Positions 11,533 to 20,950 of a stretch of DNA of 45,320 nucleotides are shown here, piece after piece (the stretch's first letter is position 1; each line of letters begins with the position of its first letter). The notes under the pieces were generated by a model, which was not told where the DNA came from, did no database searches, and saw nothing but the letters and a program-made list of their open reading frames with translations. Source of the DNA: CAG-390 sp964579135 (GTDB lineage Bacteria > Bacillota > Clostridia > Oscillospirales > CAG-272); assembly GCA_964579135.1 (NCBI GenBank), contig CAZOFD010000012.1, forward strand, positions 1 to 45,320, given 5' to 3'. The translations under genes were made by a program, and so were the position numbers.

Positions 11533-12237
11533 TCACTTTACTTTTCTGTGTATATCCGAGCGCAAAAAGCGCATCGCTCTTTCAACCGAATCCTTTGAGT
11601 TGCCCCAAGGCACCTCGCCGTATCTGTAATCGAATTTTTTGCAAAAAAGAGACACGTCGTCGCGAAGAGTGTCGAAGTAAGACAGCACGACCGCTTTCGA
11701 AGCGTCCGCGAATTCGTTATATTGCTTTTTAGGCAGGCGTTTTTTTGCCAATTCGAGCAAAAGCCGCCAATGCGGCAGGCAAAAATAGGGTTGGTCGGCA
11801 AATTTCTCCCTAAACTCCGCGTCTCTGCCCCACATATAAACGACGTTATCCGCAACGTTTTCGAAAAAAGCCTCCACGCGCGAACAAACGTAGCAGTCGC
11901 TCTCGAGCTCCGCTATCCTTTGCCTTGCGCGCGAGCCGCGCACAAGGAGCGGCATATCGTCCACGTCGCGCCTCAACTCGTCCAAATGGCTCTCGAGCAT
12001 AAGCGCAACGGAAAGTCGATTTTTGCGCTCGAACATCATATCGTTATGCGTTGCGCAAAAACCCATCTTATTCGTTTTTATTCTGATATCGGGCTCCATC
12101 ATAGAAGCGCCCATAATTATATCGAGCTCGTTCTCTTCGAGCATACGATAAAGCGAGCATACGGGGCACCCGAGCGAACGGTCGGTGCGACAAGCGTCGA
12201 AATGTTCGTTTATCGGTATAGTATATATCTGTTGCAT
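11533..12237 (-). CDS. DUF6062 family protein
   Basis: A 234-residue soluble protein with the DUF6062 pattern. It has an N-terminal CPVC pair (GCPVCSLYRMLEEN) preceded by a conserved HFDACR, then a second cysteine/histidine element (GFCATHNDMM) and a later YVCSR / CLPHW. The paired cysteines and histidines suggest a metal- or iron-sulfur-binding or thiol-based fold, but the function is unknown. The start has AAGGAAGC upstream. It lies between mnmG (38-nt gap) and mnmM (10-nt gap), so an accessory role in tRNA thiolation or U34 modification is possible but unproven. Confidence 0.8.
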   Translation of the reverse strand: MQQIYTIPINEHFDACRTDRSLGCPVCSLYRMLEENELDIIMGASMMEPDIRIKTNKMGFCATHNDMMFERKNRLSVALMLESHLDELRRDVDDMPLLVRGSRARQRIAELESDCYVCSRVEAFFENVADNVVYMWGRDAEFREKFADQPYFCLPHWRLLLELAKKRLPKKQYNEFADASKAVVLSYFDTLRDDVSLFCKKFDYRYGEVPWGNSKDSVERAMRFLRSDIHRKVK

Positions 12238-12274
12238 ATTGCTTCCTTAATCGGAGTGACCCGCGTTCCGTCGT

Positions 12275-14146
12275 TTATTTAAGTCCGAGCCTTATAAGCA
12301 GCACGGAAACGTCCGCGGGCGAAACCCCGCTTATTCGCGACGCCTGACCGAGGGTCGCCGGTCTTATCGCCGCAAGTTTTTGCGCCGCTTCTATGCGCAG
12401 TCCGCGAACGGCGGAAAAATCGAAATTCGGGTCGAAACGATATTCCTCAAGTCTTTCGCTCCGTCTCACGTCTGCCATTTGCCTTTTTATATACCCCTCG
12501 TAGCGGATGTCGAGCGAAGCCGTCCGCGTTACGGCTTCGGGCAGACTCGGGCGATCGGGGTCAAGCTCGGCAATGTCGCCGTAATCGACCGAGGGGCGAC
12601 GCAAAAGATCGGCAAGCGACAGCCCTGCGGCGCACGGCATACCGCGCTCGGCAAGAAAAGCTCCGAGGCGCTCGGGATCGGCTTTTGTTTTTTCAAGGCG
12701 AAGTTTTTCCGCCCGTATCATCTCGCGCTTGGCGGAAAACGCCTCCCATTCTCCGTCTTTTACAAGTCCTACCCTGCGACCTATCGGGGTCAATCTTTCG
12801 TCGGCGTTGTCCTGCCGCAAAAGTAAGCGATACTCCGAGCGCGAAGTCATCATACGATACGGCTCGTTCGTCCCTTTCGTAACAAGATCGTCGATAAGCG
12901 TACCGATATACCCGTCAAAGCGACGCAGTATCATCGGCTCCTCGCCGCGCAACTTAAGCACGGCGTTTATACCGGCGACGATCCCCTGCGACGCAGCCTC
13001 TTCGTACCCCGACGTACCGTTAAACTGCCCTGCGCCGTACAGTCCTCCTATCACCTTGCTCTCAAGCGTCGGGTAGAGCGAGGTCGGATCGGTGCAATCG
13101 TATTCTATCGCGTAAGCATAACGCGATATAACGGCATTTTCAAACCCGGGCAAGGTGCGGAGCATAGCGTCTTGCACGTCCGGCGGGAGCGAGGTCGAAA
13201 ACCCCTGAAGATACGTCTCCTCCGTGTTTTCGCCGAGCGGCTCGAGAAAAAGCTGGTGGCGCTCCTTGTCGGCGAAACGCATAATCTTGTCCTCAATAGA
13301 CGGGCAATACCGCGGACCCACACCGTGTATCATACCCGAATACATCGCGGATCTGTGTATATTTTCTTTTATTATATTATGCGTGCGCTCGTTTGTGTAA
13401 ACGATATGGCACGGTATCTGCTCGATGGAATTGAGCCTTGCCTCCGAACTCCTCGGCGAATACGGCACGATATGCTCTTCACCCGCTTGCTCCTCAAGAC
13501 GCGAAAAATCCACCGACGAGCGCAAAATGCGCGGCGGTGTGCCCGTTTTAAATCTGCGAAGCGGTACCCCCTCGGCTGCAAGCGACTCCGAAAGGGTGCG
13601 AGCGGGCAACATTCCGTCCGGTCCCGCCGCGTACGAGCGGTCTCCGACGAATATGCGCGAATCGAGATAAGTTCCGCACGCTATTATCGCCGCGTCGCAC
13701 TCCCACTCCTCGCCGAGCGATGTCACGACGGACGACAGGCGCTTTTTGCCGTCGACGCAAACGGTCTTTATCTCCGTGATCTCCGCTTGCAGCGGACGCA
13801 GGTGCGGCGTCGTTTCGATCGTACGCTTCATAACCGCGCGATATTTCTCGCGATCCGCCTGCACGCGTTTGGAACGCACCGCCGCGCCTTTTCCGAGGTT
13901 CAAAGTACGCGATTGCAACGTTGCCTCGTCGGCGGCTCTGCCCATTTCGCCGCCGAGCGCGTCTATCTCGTAAACGAGATGACCTTTAGCCGTACCGCCG
14001 ATAGACGGGTTGCACGGCATATTGGCAACGGCATCCATAGAAAGGGTAAACAGCACCGTTTCCGCTCCCATTCTCGCCGCCGCCAAAGCCGCTTCGATCC
14101 CGGCGTGCCCTGCCCCGATAACGGCTACCTGTGTTTTATGCTTCAT
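12275..14146 (-). CDS. mnmG: tRNA uridine-5-carboxymethylaminomethyl synthase MnmG
   Basis: MnmG (GidA) is the FAD enzyme that works with MnmE to install the (carboxymethyl)aminomethyl group on U34 of tRNAs. The N-terminus has the dinucleotide fold VIGAGHAGIEAALAAARMG. It also has the family signatures NPSIGGTAKGHLVYEIDALGG (FAD/folate region), GPRYCPSIEDKI and FNGTSGYEEAASQG, and a C-terminal helical domain that contacts MnmE and tRNA. The ATG at 14146 gives 623 residues, the usual length, and is preceded by ACGGAG; an in-frame upstream extension to 14200 lacks homology. It is the first gene of the minus-strand operon with DUF6062, mnmM and the VanY-like gene. No mnmE is in the window. Confidence 0.97.
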   Translation of the reverse strand: MKHKTQVAVIGAGHAGIEAALAAARMGAETVLFTLSMDAVANMPCNPSIGGTAKGHLVYEIDALGGEMGRAADEATLQSRTLNLGKGAAVRSKRVQADREKYRAVMKRTIETTPHLRPLQAEITEIKTVCVDGKKRLSSVVTSLGEEWECDAAIIACGTYLDSRIFVGDRSYAAGPDGMLPARTLSESLAAEGVPLRRFKTGTPPRILRSSVDFSRLEEQAGEEHIVPYSPRSSEARLNSIEQIPCHIVYTNERTHNIIKENIHRSAMYSGMIHGVGPRYCPSIEDKIMRFADKERHQLFLEPLGENTEETYLQGFSTSLPPDVQDAMLRTLPGFENAVISRYAYAIEYDCTDPTSLYPTLESKVIGGLYGAGQFNGTSGYEEAASQGIVAGINAVLKLRGEEPMILRRFDGYIGTLIDDLVTKGTNEPYRMMTSRSEYRLLLRQDNADERLTPIGRRVGLVKDGEWEAFSAKREMIRAEKLRLEKTKADPERLGAFLAERGMPCAAGLSLADLLRRPSVDYGDIAELDPDRPSLPEAVTRTASLDIRYEGYIKRQMADVRRSERLEEYRFDPNFDFSAVRGLRIEAAQKLAAIRPATLGQASRISGVSPADVSVLLIRLGLK

Positions 14147-14207
14147 AATATATGCTCCGTATACGTGCTTCGCCCCCAACACTCGCGGTGACGAGCACAA
14201 CTTTTGC

Positions 14208-14236
14208 TTGACTTGAAAAACTTTTTATCGTATAAT
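14208..14236 (+). promoter_or_regulatory. Sigma-A promoter toward the DNA glycosylase gene
   Basis: TTGACT (14208-14213), a 17-bp spacer and TATAAT (14231-14236). The start point would be near 14243, about 180 nt before the OGG-type gene. It physically overlaps the oppositely oriented mnmG promoter. Confidence 0.7.
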
Positions 14237-14250
14237 TCGTATACATAGCA

Positions 14251-14279
14251 ATTATATCAAAAAAAAAGACAAATGGCAA
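14251..14279 (-). promoter_or_regulatory. Sigma-A promoter for the mnmG operon
   Basis: Reading the minus strand: TTGCCA (14279-14274), a 17-bp spacer containing a nine-T run, then TATAAT (14256-14251). Initiation would be near 14244, almost the same point as the plus-strand promoter, giving a leader of about 98 nt before mnmG. Confidence 0.65.
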
Positions 14280-14425
14280 TATTTCACCGTAAGAAAATCG
14301 TAGACGCACCCCTCAAAGTTTACGCGGTCACGCAAAACGTTTTAAACACCCGCCGTACCGCTTGTCGAACTCGCGTGGATATTTTTTCTCGGTAAAAAAC
14401 GCCGACGTCCCTACTCGGATAAAAA

Positions 14426-15376
14426 ATGAACGAAAATATCGCAGGCGGCAGTTGCGCCGCCATCCTATCACCACCAAACAAAAGCGCAAAAACGGTAATC
14501 GACGTGCGCGAGATTTCTGTCTGCGGCGTGGATGCCGTCGAACTCTGCGGACTTGAGTTCTTCGATCTTGCGGCAATTTTCGAATGCGGTCAGGCATTCC
14601 GCTTCGAGCGCGTCCGCTCGCCCGAGCAGCCTTACGTTTGCGAATACAAAGGCATCGCAATGGGGCGCGAAATATCAGTTGCAAACACGAAAAACGGCAC
14701 GGTACGGATAATCGGCTCCAACGCGGCGGACTATAACGATATATGGCGCGAATATTTTTCGCTCGATCGCGATTACAAAGCGATGCGCGCCGATATCGCC
14801 TCGCACTCGGGAAACGCCGCTCTTGCCGCCGCTATGGAGTACGGCAGCGGCATACGGATACTGAAGCAAGACCCGTGGGAAGCACTGTGCTCTTTTATCA
14901 TCTCACAAAACAACAACATCCCGCGTATCAAAGGGCTTGTCTCCGCGCTTTGTCGGTCGCTCGGCACCCCTATCGGCAACAACGCCTTTGCTTTTCCGTC
15001 CCCGACGGCTGTTGCCGAAGCGAGCGAAGAACGTCTGCGTCGGCTGAAAACGGGATTTCGCGCACCGTATATTTCGGACGCGGCAAAAAAGATAGCGTCG
15101 GGCGAGATAGACCTCGGCGCAGTCGCCACCGCACCCGCGACCGAGGGAGCGCGCATACTGACAAAGATCAAGGGCGTAGGTCCTAAGGTCGCCGCCTGCA
15201 CATTGCTATTCGGCTTCGGCAAATTCGACGCTTTTCCGATAGACGTGTGGATCCGTCGCTCCCTCGCGAAGTACCTGCCGCAGGGCGCCGATCCCGCCTC
15301 GCTCGGCAAGTACGCGGGACTGGCACAACAGTATATTTTTTACAAAGAACGCGCCGACGCGGCGGCGCAAGCATAA
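14426..15376 (+). CDS. OGG-type DNA glycosylase/AP lyase (HhH-GPD)
   Basis: The 316-residue protein has an OGG N-terminal-like domain (about residues 40-130, ECGQAFRF) and a helix-hairpin-helix GPD domain (about 135-310, with DPWEALCSFIISQNNNIPRI). The hairpin GVGPKVAAC carries the expected catalytic lysine (K254), and the conserved aspartate is D273 in FPIDVW. Together these predict a bifunctional glycosylase/lyase that excises 8-oxoguanine from DNA. It is divergent from mnmG and followed 30 nt later by the thioesterase gene. The ribosome site is weak. Confidence 0.88.
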   Translation: MNENIAGGSCAAILSPPNKSAKTVIDVREISVCGVDAVELCGLEFFDLAAIFECGQAFRFERVRSPEQPYVCEYKGIAMGREISVANTKNGTVRIIGSNAADYNDIWREYFSLDRDYKAMRADIASHSGNAALAAAMEYGSGIRILKQDPWEALCSFIISQNNNIPRIKGLVSALCRSLGTPIGNNAFAFPSPTAVAEASEERLRRLKTGFRAPYISDAAKKIASGEIDLGAVATAPATEGARILTKIKGVGPKVAACTLLFGFGKFDAFPIDVWIRRSLAKYLPQGADPASLGKYAGLAQQYIFYKERADAAAQA

Positions 15377-15406
15377 CGCCTTGTTTTCAAAGGAACCACC
15401 GTAAAA

Positions 15407-16177
15407 ATGCCGAATTTAAACGTAAACGAAAAAGAAATAATACACGATATAAAATTCAACATATCGAACTACAACGCAAACGGCGCATTTTTTCCGTCTT
15501 CATATCAAAAGATCGCCGTCAATATGATAGAGGAACATCTCGATCTTCTCGGTATGGGCGAGAAAGCAATGATGCGGAATTTCGGGGTTTCGTGGGTATT
15601 GCTGTCAACGTCCCTCAAGCTGTACCGCCGGCTGTCGCCCGACGACAAACTTTCTGGAACGACTTGGAACTCGGGCGGTCGCGGTCCGGTTTTTCGCCGC
15701 GATCTTGAGTTTCGTGCAGAGAACGGCGAGATCGTTGCGCACGGCGTAACGTATTCCACCCTGATCTCGCAAAAGACCCGCAAAATATGCACCGACCGCG
15801 CCGTTATAGCGGCTATCGAATTGCCGCAAGGCGAACGGATACTGAAGGCGGATCGCAAATTTGCCGAAACGGTCGACTTTTTACCCGTCGAAGAGCTCAC
15901 GGTCAGACCGAGTATGACGGACGGCGTAGGGCACGTTAACAACACAAGATACGGAGAATTCGTTTACGACGCGCTGTCCGCGAGCGAACGCGCCGCCGTC
16001 GGCGACCTTGCCTCGCTCGACGTTTGGTTTATTTCCGAACTTCGCGAGGGCGAGCGCTTATATATCGAAAAAGCGTATCCGCGCGAGGGAGTAACAGCCG
16101 TGCGCGGCAAAAAAGATAACGGCGATACGTCGTTCGTTATGAGGCTCGGCTTCGGCATCACGCAAAACGACGCGTGA
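15407..16177 (+). CDS. Acyl-ACP thioesterase (FatA/FatB-like)
   Basis: A 256-residue double hot-dog protein that should release fatty acids from acyl-carrier protein in the cytoplasm. The first hot-dog has the GVSWVLLSTSLKLYRR stretch. The second contains MTDGVGHVNNTRYGEFVYDAL, matching the conserved GHVNNxxY catalytic-region motif. Length is normal for bacterial members. AAAGGA lies upstream of the ATG. It probably shares a transcript with the DNA glycosylase and ends at the bidirectional terminator before infB. Confidence 0.88.
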   Translation: MPNLNVNEKEIIHDIKFNISNYNANGAFFPSSYQKIAVNMIEEHLDLLGMGEKAMMRNFGVSWVLLSTSLKLYRRLSPDDKLSGTTWNSGGRGPVFRRDLEFRAENGEIVAHGVTYSTLISQKTRKICTDRAVIAAIELPQGERILKADRKFAETVDFLPVEELTVRPSMTDGVGHVNNTRYGEFVYDALSASERAAVGDLASLDVWFISELREGERLYIEKAYPREGVTAVRGKKDNGDTSFVMRLGFGITQNDA

Positions 16178-16337
16178 CCGCCGAAAAGCACACCGCACGT
16201 AAATCGACAAAAAAGCACGTAAGCCGCGAACGAGGCGGCACGGGATACGCCACAGTATCTCGCCACTCGTCCGCGCCGACGGCAGCCATATGCGTTCGTC
16301 GTCATTTCGGCAGCGCTACTCAAGGCAAATTCCAAAC

Positions 16338-16370
16338 AAAAAAGCAGTGCCGCGGCACTGCTTTTTATTT
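16338..16370. terminator. Bidirectional terminator between thioesterase and infB
   Basis: GCAGTGCC (16344-16351) pairs with GGCACTGC (16354-16361). AAAAAA lies on the left and TTTTTATTT on the right, so it can serve both convergent transcripts. The rest of 16178-16390 has no gene that I can support. Confidence 0.9.
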
Positions 16371-16390
16371 TGTATTCGCTCTGCAAGGCG

Positions 16391-19093
16391 TTAATCCTCG
16401 CGGATCTCCTCCATAACGAACGCCTCGAGGATATCGCCGGTCTTAAGATCGCCGTACTTCTCAAGCACGACGCCGCACTCGTAACCCGCGGCAACCTCGC
16501 GCACATCGTCCTTAAAGCGACGAAGCGACGCGATCTTGTCCTCGTAGATTACGATACCGTCGCGAACGACGCGTATCTTGGAGGAGCGGGTTATCTTTCC
16601 GTCCTGAACGTAGGAGCCGGCAACGAAGCCGACGTTCGGAACGTGGATAAGCTGACGCACCTCAACGTGACCGAGCAAATTTTCTCTGAACTTGGGCGCA
16701 AGCATCCCCTTCATTGCGGATTCTATCTCGTTTATACAATCGTAAATAACGCGATACGTGCGAATATCGACACCCTGTCTCTCCGCAGACTCGATCGCCG
16801 AGCGGTCGGGACGCACGTTAAATCCGACGATGATAGCGTTGGACGCCGCCGCCAGCGAAACGTCGTTCTCGGTTATACCACCCGCGGCGGAGTGGATCGT
16901 GTGTACCTTAACTTCTTCGTTGGAGAGTTTTTCGAGCGATTGACGCACAGCCTCTGCCGAGCCCGCAACGTCCGCTTTTACGATTACGTTCATCTCTTTC
17001 ACGCCATCGCTGATCTGAGCGAAAAGATCGTTAAGATTTGCACGCGCATTTGCCTTAAAGGTCTCTTCTTTCGCCTTTTCGCGACGTTGGTCGGCGAGTT
17101 CGCGTGCCATTCTCTCGTCCGCCACGGCGTTGAATTCGTCGCCCGCGGAGGGAAGCTCCGACAAACCTATTATCTCAACGGGGGTAGAGGGCGAAGCGAC
17201 CTTGACCGACTTTCCGAGGTGGTCCGTCATCGCGCGCACACGACCGACGGAGGTACCGGCTATAACGATATCGCCGTTGTGCAGCGTTCCGTTTTGAACG
17301 AGCACGGTAGCGACGGGACCGCGTCCCTTATCGAGTTTGGACTCGATAACGAGACCCTTGGCGCGCCTGTTGGGATTTGCTTTATATTCGTTAACCTCCG
17401 CAATGAGCAAAATGCTCTCGAGCAAGTCGTCGATACCCTGATGTTTCAACGCGGAAACGGGTACGCACATAACGTTGCCGCCCCATTCCTCGGGAACGAG
17501 ATCGTATTTTGTCAGTTCCTGCTTTATGTTGTCGGGGTTTGCGGTAGGTTTATCCATCTTGTTTATGGCAACGATGATCTCAACCCCCGCGGCTTTGGCG
17601 TGATTTATCGCCTCAACGGTCTGGGGCATAATGCCGTCGTCGGCGGCTACCACAAGAATCGCGATATCCGTCGCTTGGGCTCCGCGCGCACGCATTGCGG
17701 TAAACGCCTCGTGTCCCGGCGTGTCAAGGAAAGTGATATCCTTGCCGTCGAGTTTAACGCGATATGCGCCGATATGCTGCGTTATACCGCCTGCCTCGCC
17801 TGCGGTAACTCTCGTGTTCCTGATCGCGTCGAGAAGCGAAGTCTTTCCGTGGTCGACGTGACCCATAACGCAAACGACGGGGGCACGCGGCACAAGATCC
17901 TCCGCCTTGTCCTCTTCTTCTTCGAAAAGGCGATCCTCTATGCTGACGACGACCTCGCGAGTTACGATCGCACCGAGCTCTTCGCCGATGAGATACGCCG
18001 TATCGAAATCTATCGTCTGGTTGACGGTGACCATCATACCCATAAGCATTAGCTTTTTGACAACTTCCGCAGCCGTTACCTTAATACGCGAAGCGAATTC
18101 GCCGACCGTTATCTCGTCGGGCACGGTCGCCTGTACGGGTTGCTTTTTGATCTGAACGGGCGCGGGCTGAGCGTTGCCCTGACGGCGATCGCGGAAATTA
18201 CGGTTGTTGCGACGCGCCTGCGCTCCGTTTGCGACGTTGCCCGCGGGAGCACCCGCGCGACGATCGGGCGCCTTGCCGTTTTGCTTTCCGCCTTTTTGCT
18301 GGGCTTGACCTTGCTGTGCGTCCGCGCCGACTTTTTTGTTCGCCTTCGCCTTACCGTTGCGAGTCTCCTTTACCGTATCGGGCACGAAATTATCGAGTTT
18401 TTCATCGTATTTCGAAAGGTCGACCTTTTCACCCGTGCCGCGCGTATCCACAACGCGCGTGGTCTGCTTTGCGGGGACCTTAACGACCTCGCGCTCGCCC
18501 TCGGGTATCGTGCGCCCCTTTACCTCGATAACGGTGCGCTGATGATCCTTTTTCTGCTCTTTCTTTTTATCCTTATCCGCTCTTTCGGTCACGGGTTGTG
18601 CTTTGGCGGCGTTCATACGCTGCTCAAATCGTTGCCCGGCACTCCTGTTGATAAGATTTTGGCGAGCTATCGGAGAGAGCCCCTCGAGGGCTTTGGCATC
18701 GAGCACTTTGCCCGCTTCTTTTACGGGCTTTGCCGAATTTTCGGGCGTTGCGGCGTTCGCCTTGGGAGCGGCGGGCACGGCAGTCTCCTTTGCCCTTGCG
18801 GAGTTGTCCGCCGTTTTTTCCGCTGCGACGTTTTTCGCCGCGGCAGACGGCGCCTCCTCCGCTTTTTTGCGCACGGATGGGATACCGGTAACCCCGTCGA
18901 TATAATCTTCTATCCCCTCGAGCTGATTGTCGCGAGTGAGCTTTTCCCACATAACGTCAAGCTCGAAAGTATCGAGCGTTTTTTGAGTTTTAACGTCAAG
19001 CCCCTCGTCGACAAACAACTGAGACAGATCCTTTGCCTTGATCCCCAAATTTTTTGCCAGCTGATTCACCTTAAACTGTGTGCTTACTGCCAT
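16391..19093 (-). CDS. infB: Translation initiation factor IF-2
   Basis: IF-2 is the GTPase that brings initiator tRNA to the 30S subunit and promotes subunit joining. The protein starts with an IF2-N fold (VNQLAKNLGIKAKDLSQLF) and continues through a long Ala/Lys/Arg-rich linker with a second IF2-N-like stretch (VGEFASRIKVTAAEVVKKLM). The G domain follows, with GHVDHGKTS near residue 410, DTPGHEAF and NKMD, then the beta-barrel and C2 tRNA-binding domains. An in-frame ATG at 19105 touches the AAAAGGAG site directly, so the ATG at 19093 (12 nt away) is more plausible; the difference is four residues. It is the last gene of the rimP-nusA operon. Confidence 0.97.
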   Translation of the reverse strand: MAVSTQFKVNQLAKNLGIKAKDLSQLFVDEGLDVKTQKTLDTFELDVMWEKLTRDNQLEGIEDYIDGVTGIPSVRKKAEEAPSAAAKNVAAEKTADNSARAKETAVPAAPKANAATPENSAKPVKEAGKVLDAKALEGLSPIARQNLINRSAGQRFEQRMNAAKAQPVTERADKDKKKEQKKDHQRTVIEVKGRTIPEGEREVVKVPAKQTTRVVDTRGTGEKVDLSKYDEKLDNFVPDTVKETRNGKAKANKKVGADAQQGQAQQKGGKQNGKAPDRRAGAPAGNVANGAQARRNNRNFRDRRQGNAQPAPVQIKKQPVQATVPDEITVGEFASRIKVTAAEVVKKLMLMGMMVTVNQTIDFDTAYLIGEELGAIVTREVVVSIEDRLFEEEEDKAEDLVPRAPVVCVMGHVDHGKTSLLDAIRNTRVTAGEAGGITQHIGAYRVKLDGKDITFLDTPGHEAFTAMRARGAQATDIAILVVAADDGIMPQTVEAINHAKAAGVEIIVAINKMDKPTANPDNIKQELTKYDLVPEEWGGNVMCVPVSALKHQGIDDLLESILLIAEVNEYKANPNRRAKGLVIESKLDKGRGPVATVLVQNGTLHNGDIVIAGTSVGRVRAMTDHLGKSVKVASPSTPVEIIGLSELPSAGDEFNAVADERMARELADQRREKAKEETFKANARANLNDLFAQISDGVKEMNVIVKADVAGSAEAVRQSLEKLSNEEVKVHTIHSAAGGITENDVSLAAASNAIIVGFNVRPDRSAIESAERQGVDIRTYRVIYDCINEIESAMKGMLAPKFRENLLGHVEVRQLIHVPNVGFVAGSYVQDGKITRSSKIRVVRDGIVIYEDKIASLRRFKDDVREVAAGYECGVVLEKYGDLKTGDILEAFVMEEIRED

Positions 19094-19134
19094 ATTTTCT
19101 GCCATCTCCTTTTAGGATACGAATAGTATGTTGT

Positions 19135-19497
19135 TTATTTTTCGGCTTTGTTCGCCGCAGCGACAACGAGCTTCGCCAAATTTTCGTCCGTTACCGCCGT
19201 CGCCGCCGTCTCGCCGTGCCGACCGACCGAGCTGCCGAGCCGATACGCGTCGGCTTGCGCCGTTATAAGGGGCACGCCGTAAAACGCACACCTGTCGGAA
19301 AGTCTTTTTTGAGTATTATGCGAAGCGCACCCCGACCTCACCACGACGTACACGCGTCCCTCTTTGAGGGCGTCGCATACTCTGTCCGTGCCACATTCGA
19401 GTTTGCGCGCTCTTGCGGCAAGCCCGAGCGCTCCGAGCAGAGCCGCCTCGGGGTCGCTCTTGCTTGCGACCGCTTCTTTTTCGCTTTTTCGTTCCAT
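19135..19497 (-). CDS. ylxQ: L7Ae/L30e-family RNA-binding protein YlxQ
   Basis: The 120-residue protein contains the L7Ae fold (LLGALGLAARARKLECGTDRVCDALKEGRVYVVV). Such proteins bind kink-turn RNA. The same frame is open upstream to 19680, but that part overlaps ylxR and has no homology, so I start at the ATG at 19497. YlxQ lies between ylxR and infB in most Bacillota, and its exact role is unsettled. Confidence 0.88.
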   Translation of the reverse strand: MERKSEKEAVASKSDPEAALLGALGLAARARKLECGTDRVCDALKEGRVYVVVRSGCASHNTQKRLSDRCAFYGVPLITAQADAYRLGSSVGRHGETAATAVTDENLAKLVVAAANKAEK

Positions 19498-19541
19498 ATC
19501 AATCACCGTACGCGGTCGATCTCCGAGCTTTTTCGCTCCGC

Positions 19542-19844
19542 TTAACCTTGCATATCTTTGTTTTTCGCCGGCGGGGTATCCGCTGCCAGTTCCGCATCCA
19601 TAGCCGCCCAAACTTCTTCGGGGATTGCAACCCCGAGCGAAGAATCTGCGCGACGATTTTTGCGGACGCGCCGCAAGCACGCGGCTTTGCGGCAGATATA
19701 TGCGCCTCTGCCCGACTTTTTGCCTTTAAAATCCAACGAGATCTCTCCCTCGGGCGATCGAACTATCCTTATAAGTTCGGACTTCGGATAGTGCTCGCCG
19801 CAACCGAGGCATTGCCTTTGCGGCACTTTTTTTACGTATGCCAT
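19542..19844 (-). CDS. ylxR: YlxR (RnpM) RNA-binding protein
   Basis: A 100-residue DUF448 protein with the diagnostic elements RQCLGCG near the start and GRGAYICR in the middle. YlxR binds RNA and has been reported as a modulator of RNase P (RnpM) in B. subtilis. Its ATG overlaps the nusA stop as TAATG, which implies translational coupling. It is followed by ylxQ after 44 nt. Confidence 0.93.
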   Translation of the reverse strand: MAYVKKVPQRQCLGCGEHYPKSELIRIVRSPEGEISLDFKGKKSGRGAYICRKAACLRRVRKNRRADSSLGVAIPEEVWAAMDAELAADTPPAKNKDMQG

Positions 19845-20869
19845 TATTCCGCCTTGATGTCGATCTTGCAGCCGGTCAGGCGCGCGGCAAGGCGTGCGTT
19901 TTGTCCCTCGCGACCGATCGCAAGCGAAAGCTGGTCGGGAGCGACGCGTACCTCCGCGCTTCTTTCGGCGGTCATATAAACGCTGCCGACCGCCGCGGGC
20001 GAAAGCGCCGCCGCAATATATTCCTCGGGAGATTCGCTGTATTTGATAACGTCGATCTTCTCGCCGCCGAGCTCGTCGAGGATGGTATTTATCCTCATAC
20101 CGCGGTTACCGATGCAAGCGCCGACCGCATCAACGGTATCGTCCCTCGACATAACGGAGATCTTCGTTCTCGACCCCGCCTCTCTTGCGATACCTTTGAT
20201 TATAACCGTTCCGTCGCCGATCTCCGGCACCTCGAGCTCGAACATACGGCGAACAAGACCGGGATGTGCGCGAGATATCGTTACGACGGGTCCGCGCGCC
20301 TCTTTGTTGACTTCGAGGATATAGATCTTTATCTTATCGCCGATCCTCAGATCCTCTCCGGGGATCTGTTCGGCTGCGCGAAGCCTTGCGTAACCCGTGC
20401 CGGTCTCAAGCAGCACGTCGCCGGATTCGCGGTCGATCTTCGACACCGTCGCGGTAATTATCTCTTCTTTTTTGCTGTCGTATGCATCCTGCGCGATCTT
20501 GCGCTCCGCCTCGCGGATAGCCTGAATTATTACCGACTTTGCGGCTCCCGCGGAAAGACGGCGGAAATTCTTGGTCTTTACCTCGGTCTCTATCACCTTG
20601 CCGACAACGGCGCGCTTGCTGTGCTCGCGAGCCTCCTCGAGAGAGATTTCGCACTCGGGATTTTCGACCTCCGCGACCACGGTCTTTTGCTGAAAAACGC
20701 GAACGTCCTTTTTATTTTCGTCAAGCACGACGCGCACCGCCGCACCGGCGCCGTATTCTTTTTTATACGCTGCAACGAGAGCCACCTCGATCTTTTCAAG
20801 CATATACGCACGAGGGATACCCTTGCTTCTCTCGAGTTCGTCAAGTGCGGAGAAAAATTCCTGATTCAT
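19844..20869 (-). CDS. nusA: Transcription termination/antitermination factor NusA
   Basis: NusA binds RNA polymerase and nascent RNA and controls pausing, termination and antitermination. The 341-residue protein has the N-terminal RNAP-binding domain (about 1-125), an S1 domain (about 130-200) and two KH domains (about 205-341, including IGNRGMRINTILDELGGEKIDV). There are no C-terminal acidic repeats, as is usual in Bacillota. The ATG is preceded by AAAGGAT. The gap to rimP is 116 nt and holds two potential hairpins. Confidence 0.97.
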   Translation of the reverse strand: MNQEFFSALDELERSKGIPRAYMLEKIEVALVAAYKKEYGAGAAVRVVLDENKKDVRVFQQKTVVAEVENPECEISLEEAREHSKRAVVGKVIETEVKTKNFRRLSAGAAKSVIIQAIREAERKIAQDAYDSKKEEIITATVSKIDRESGDVLLETGTGYARLRAAEQIPGEDLRIGDKIKIYILEVNKEARGPVVTISRAHPGLVRRMFELEVPEIGDGTVIIKGIAREAGSRTKISVMSRDDTVDAVGACIGNRGMRINTILDELGGEKIDVIKYSESPEEYIAAALSPAAVGSVYMTAERSAEVRVAPDQLSLAIGREGQNARLAARLTGCKIDIKAE

Positions 20870-20950
20870 AATTCGATCCTTTCAGTATTTTATCCGTCGC
20901 GAGCGTTTCGTACGTCGCGACATCGATACGTCTTCTTTGATATTCGTTTG

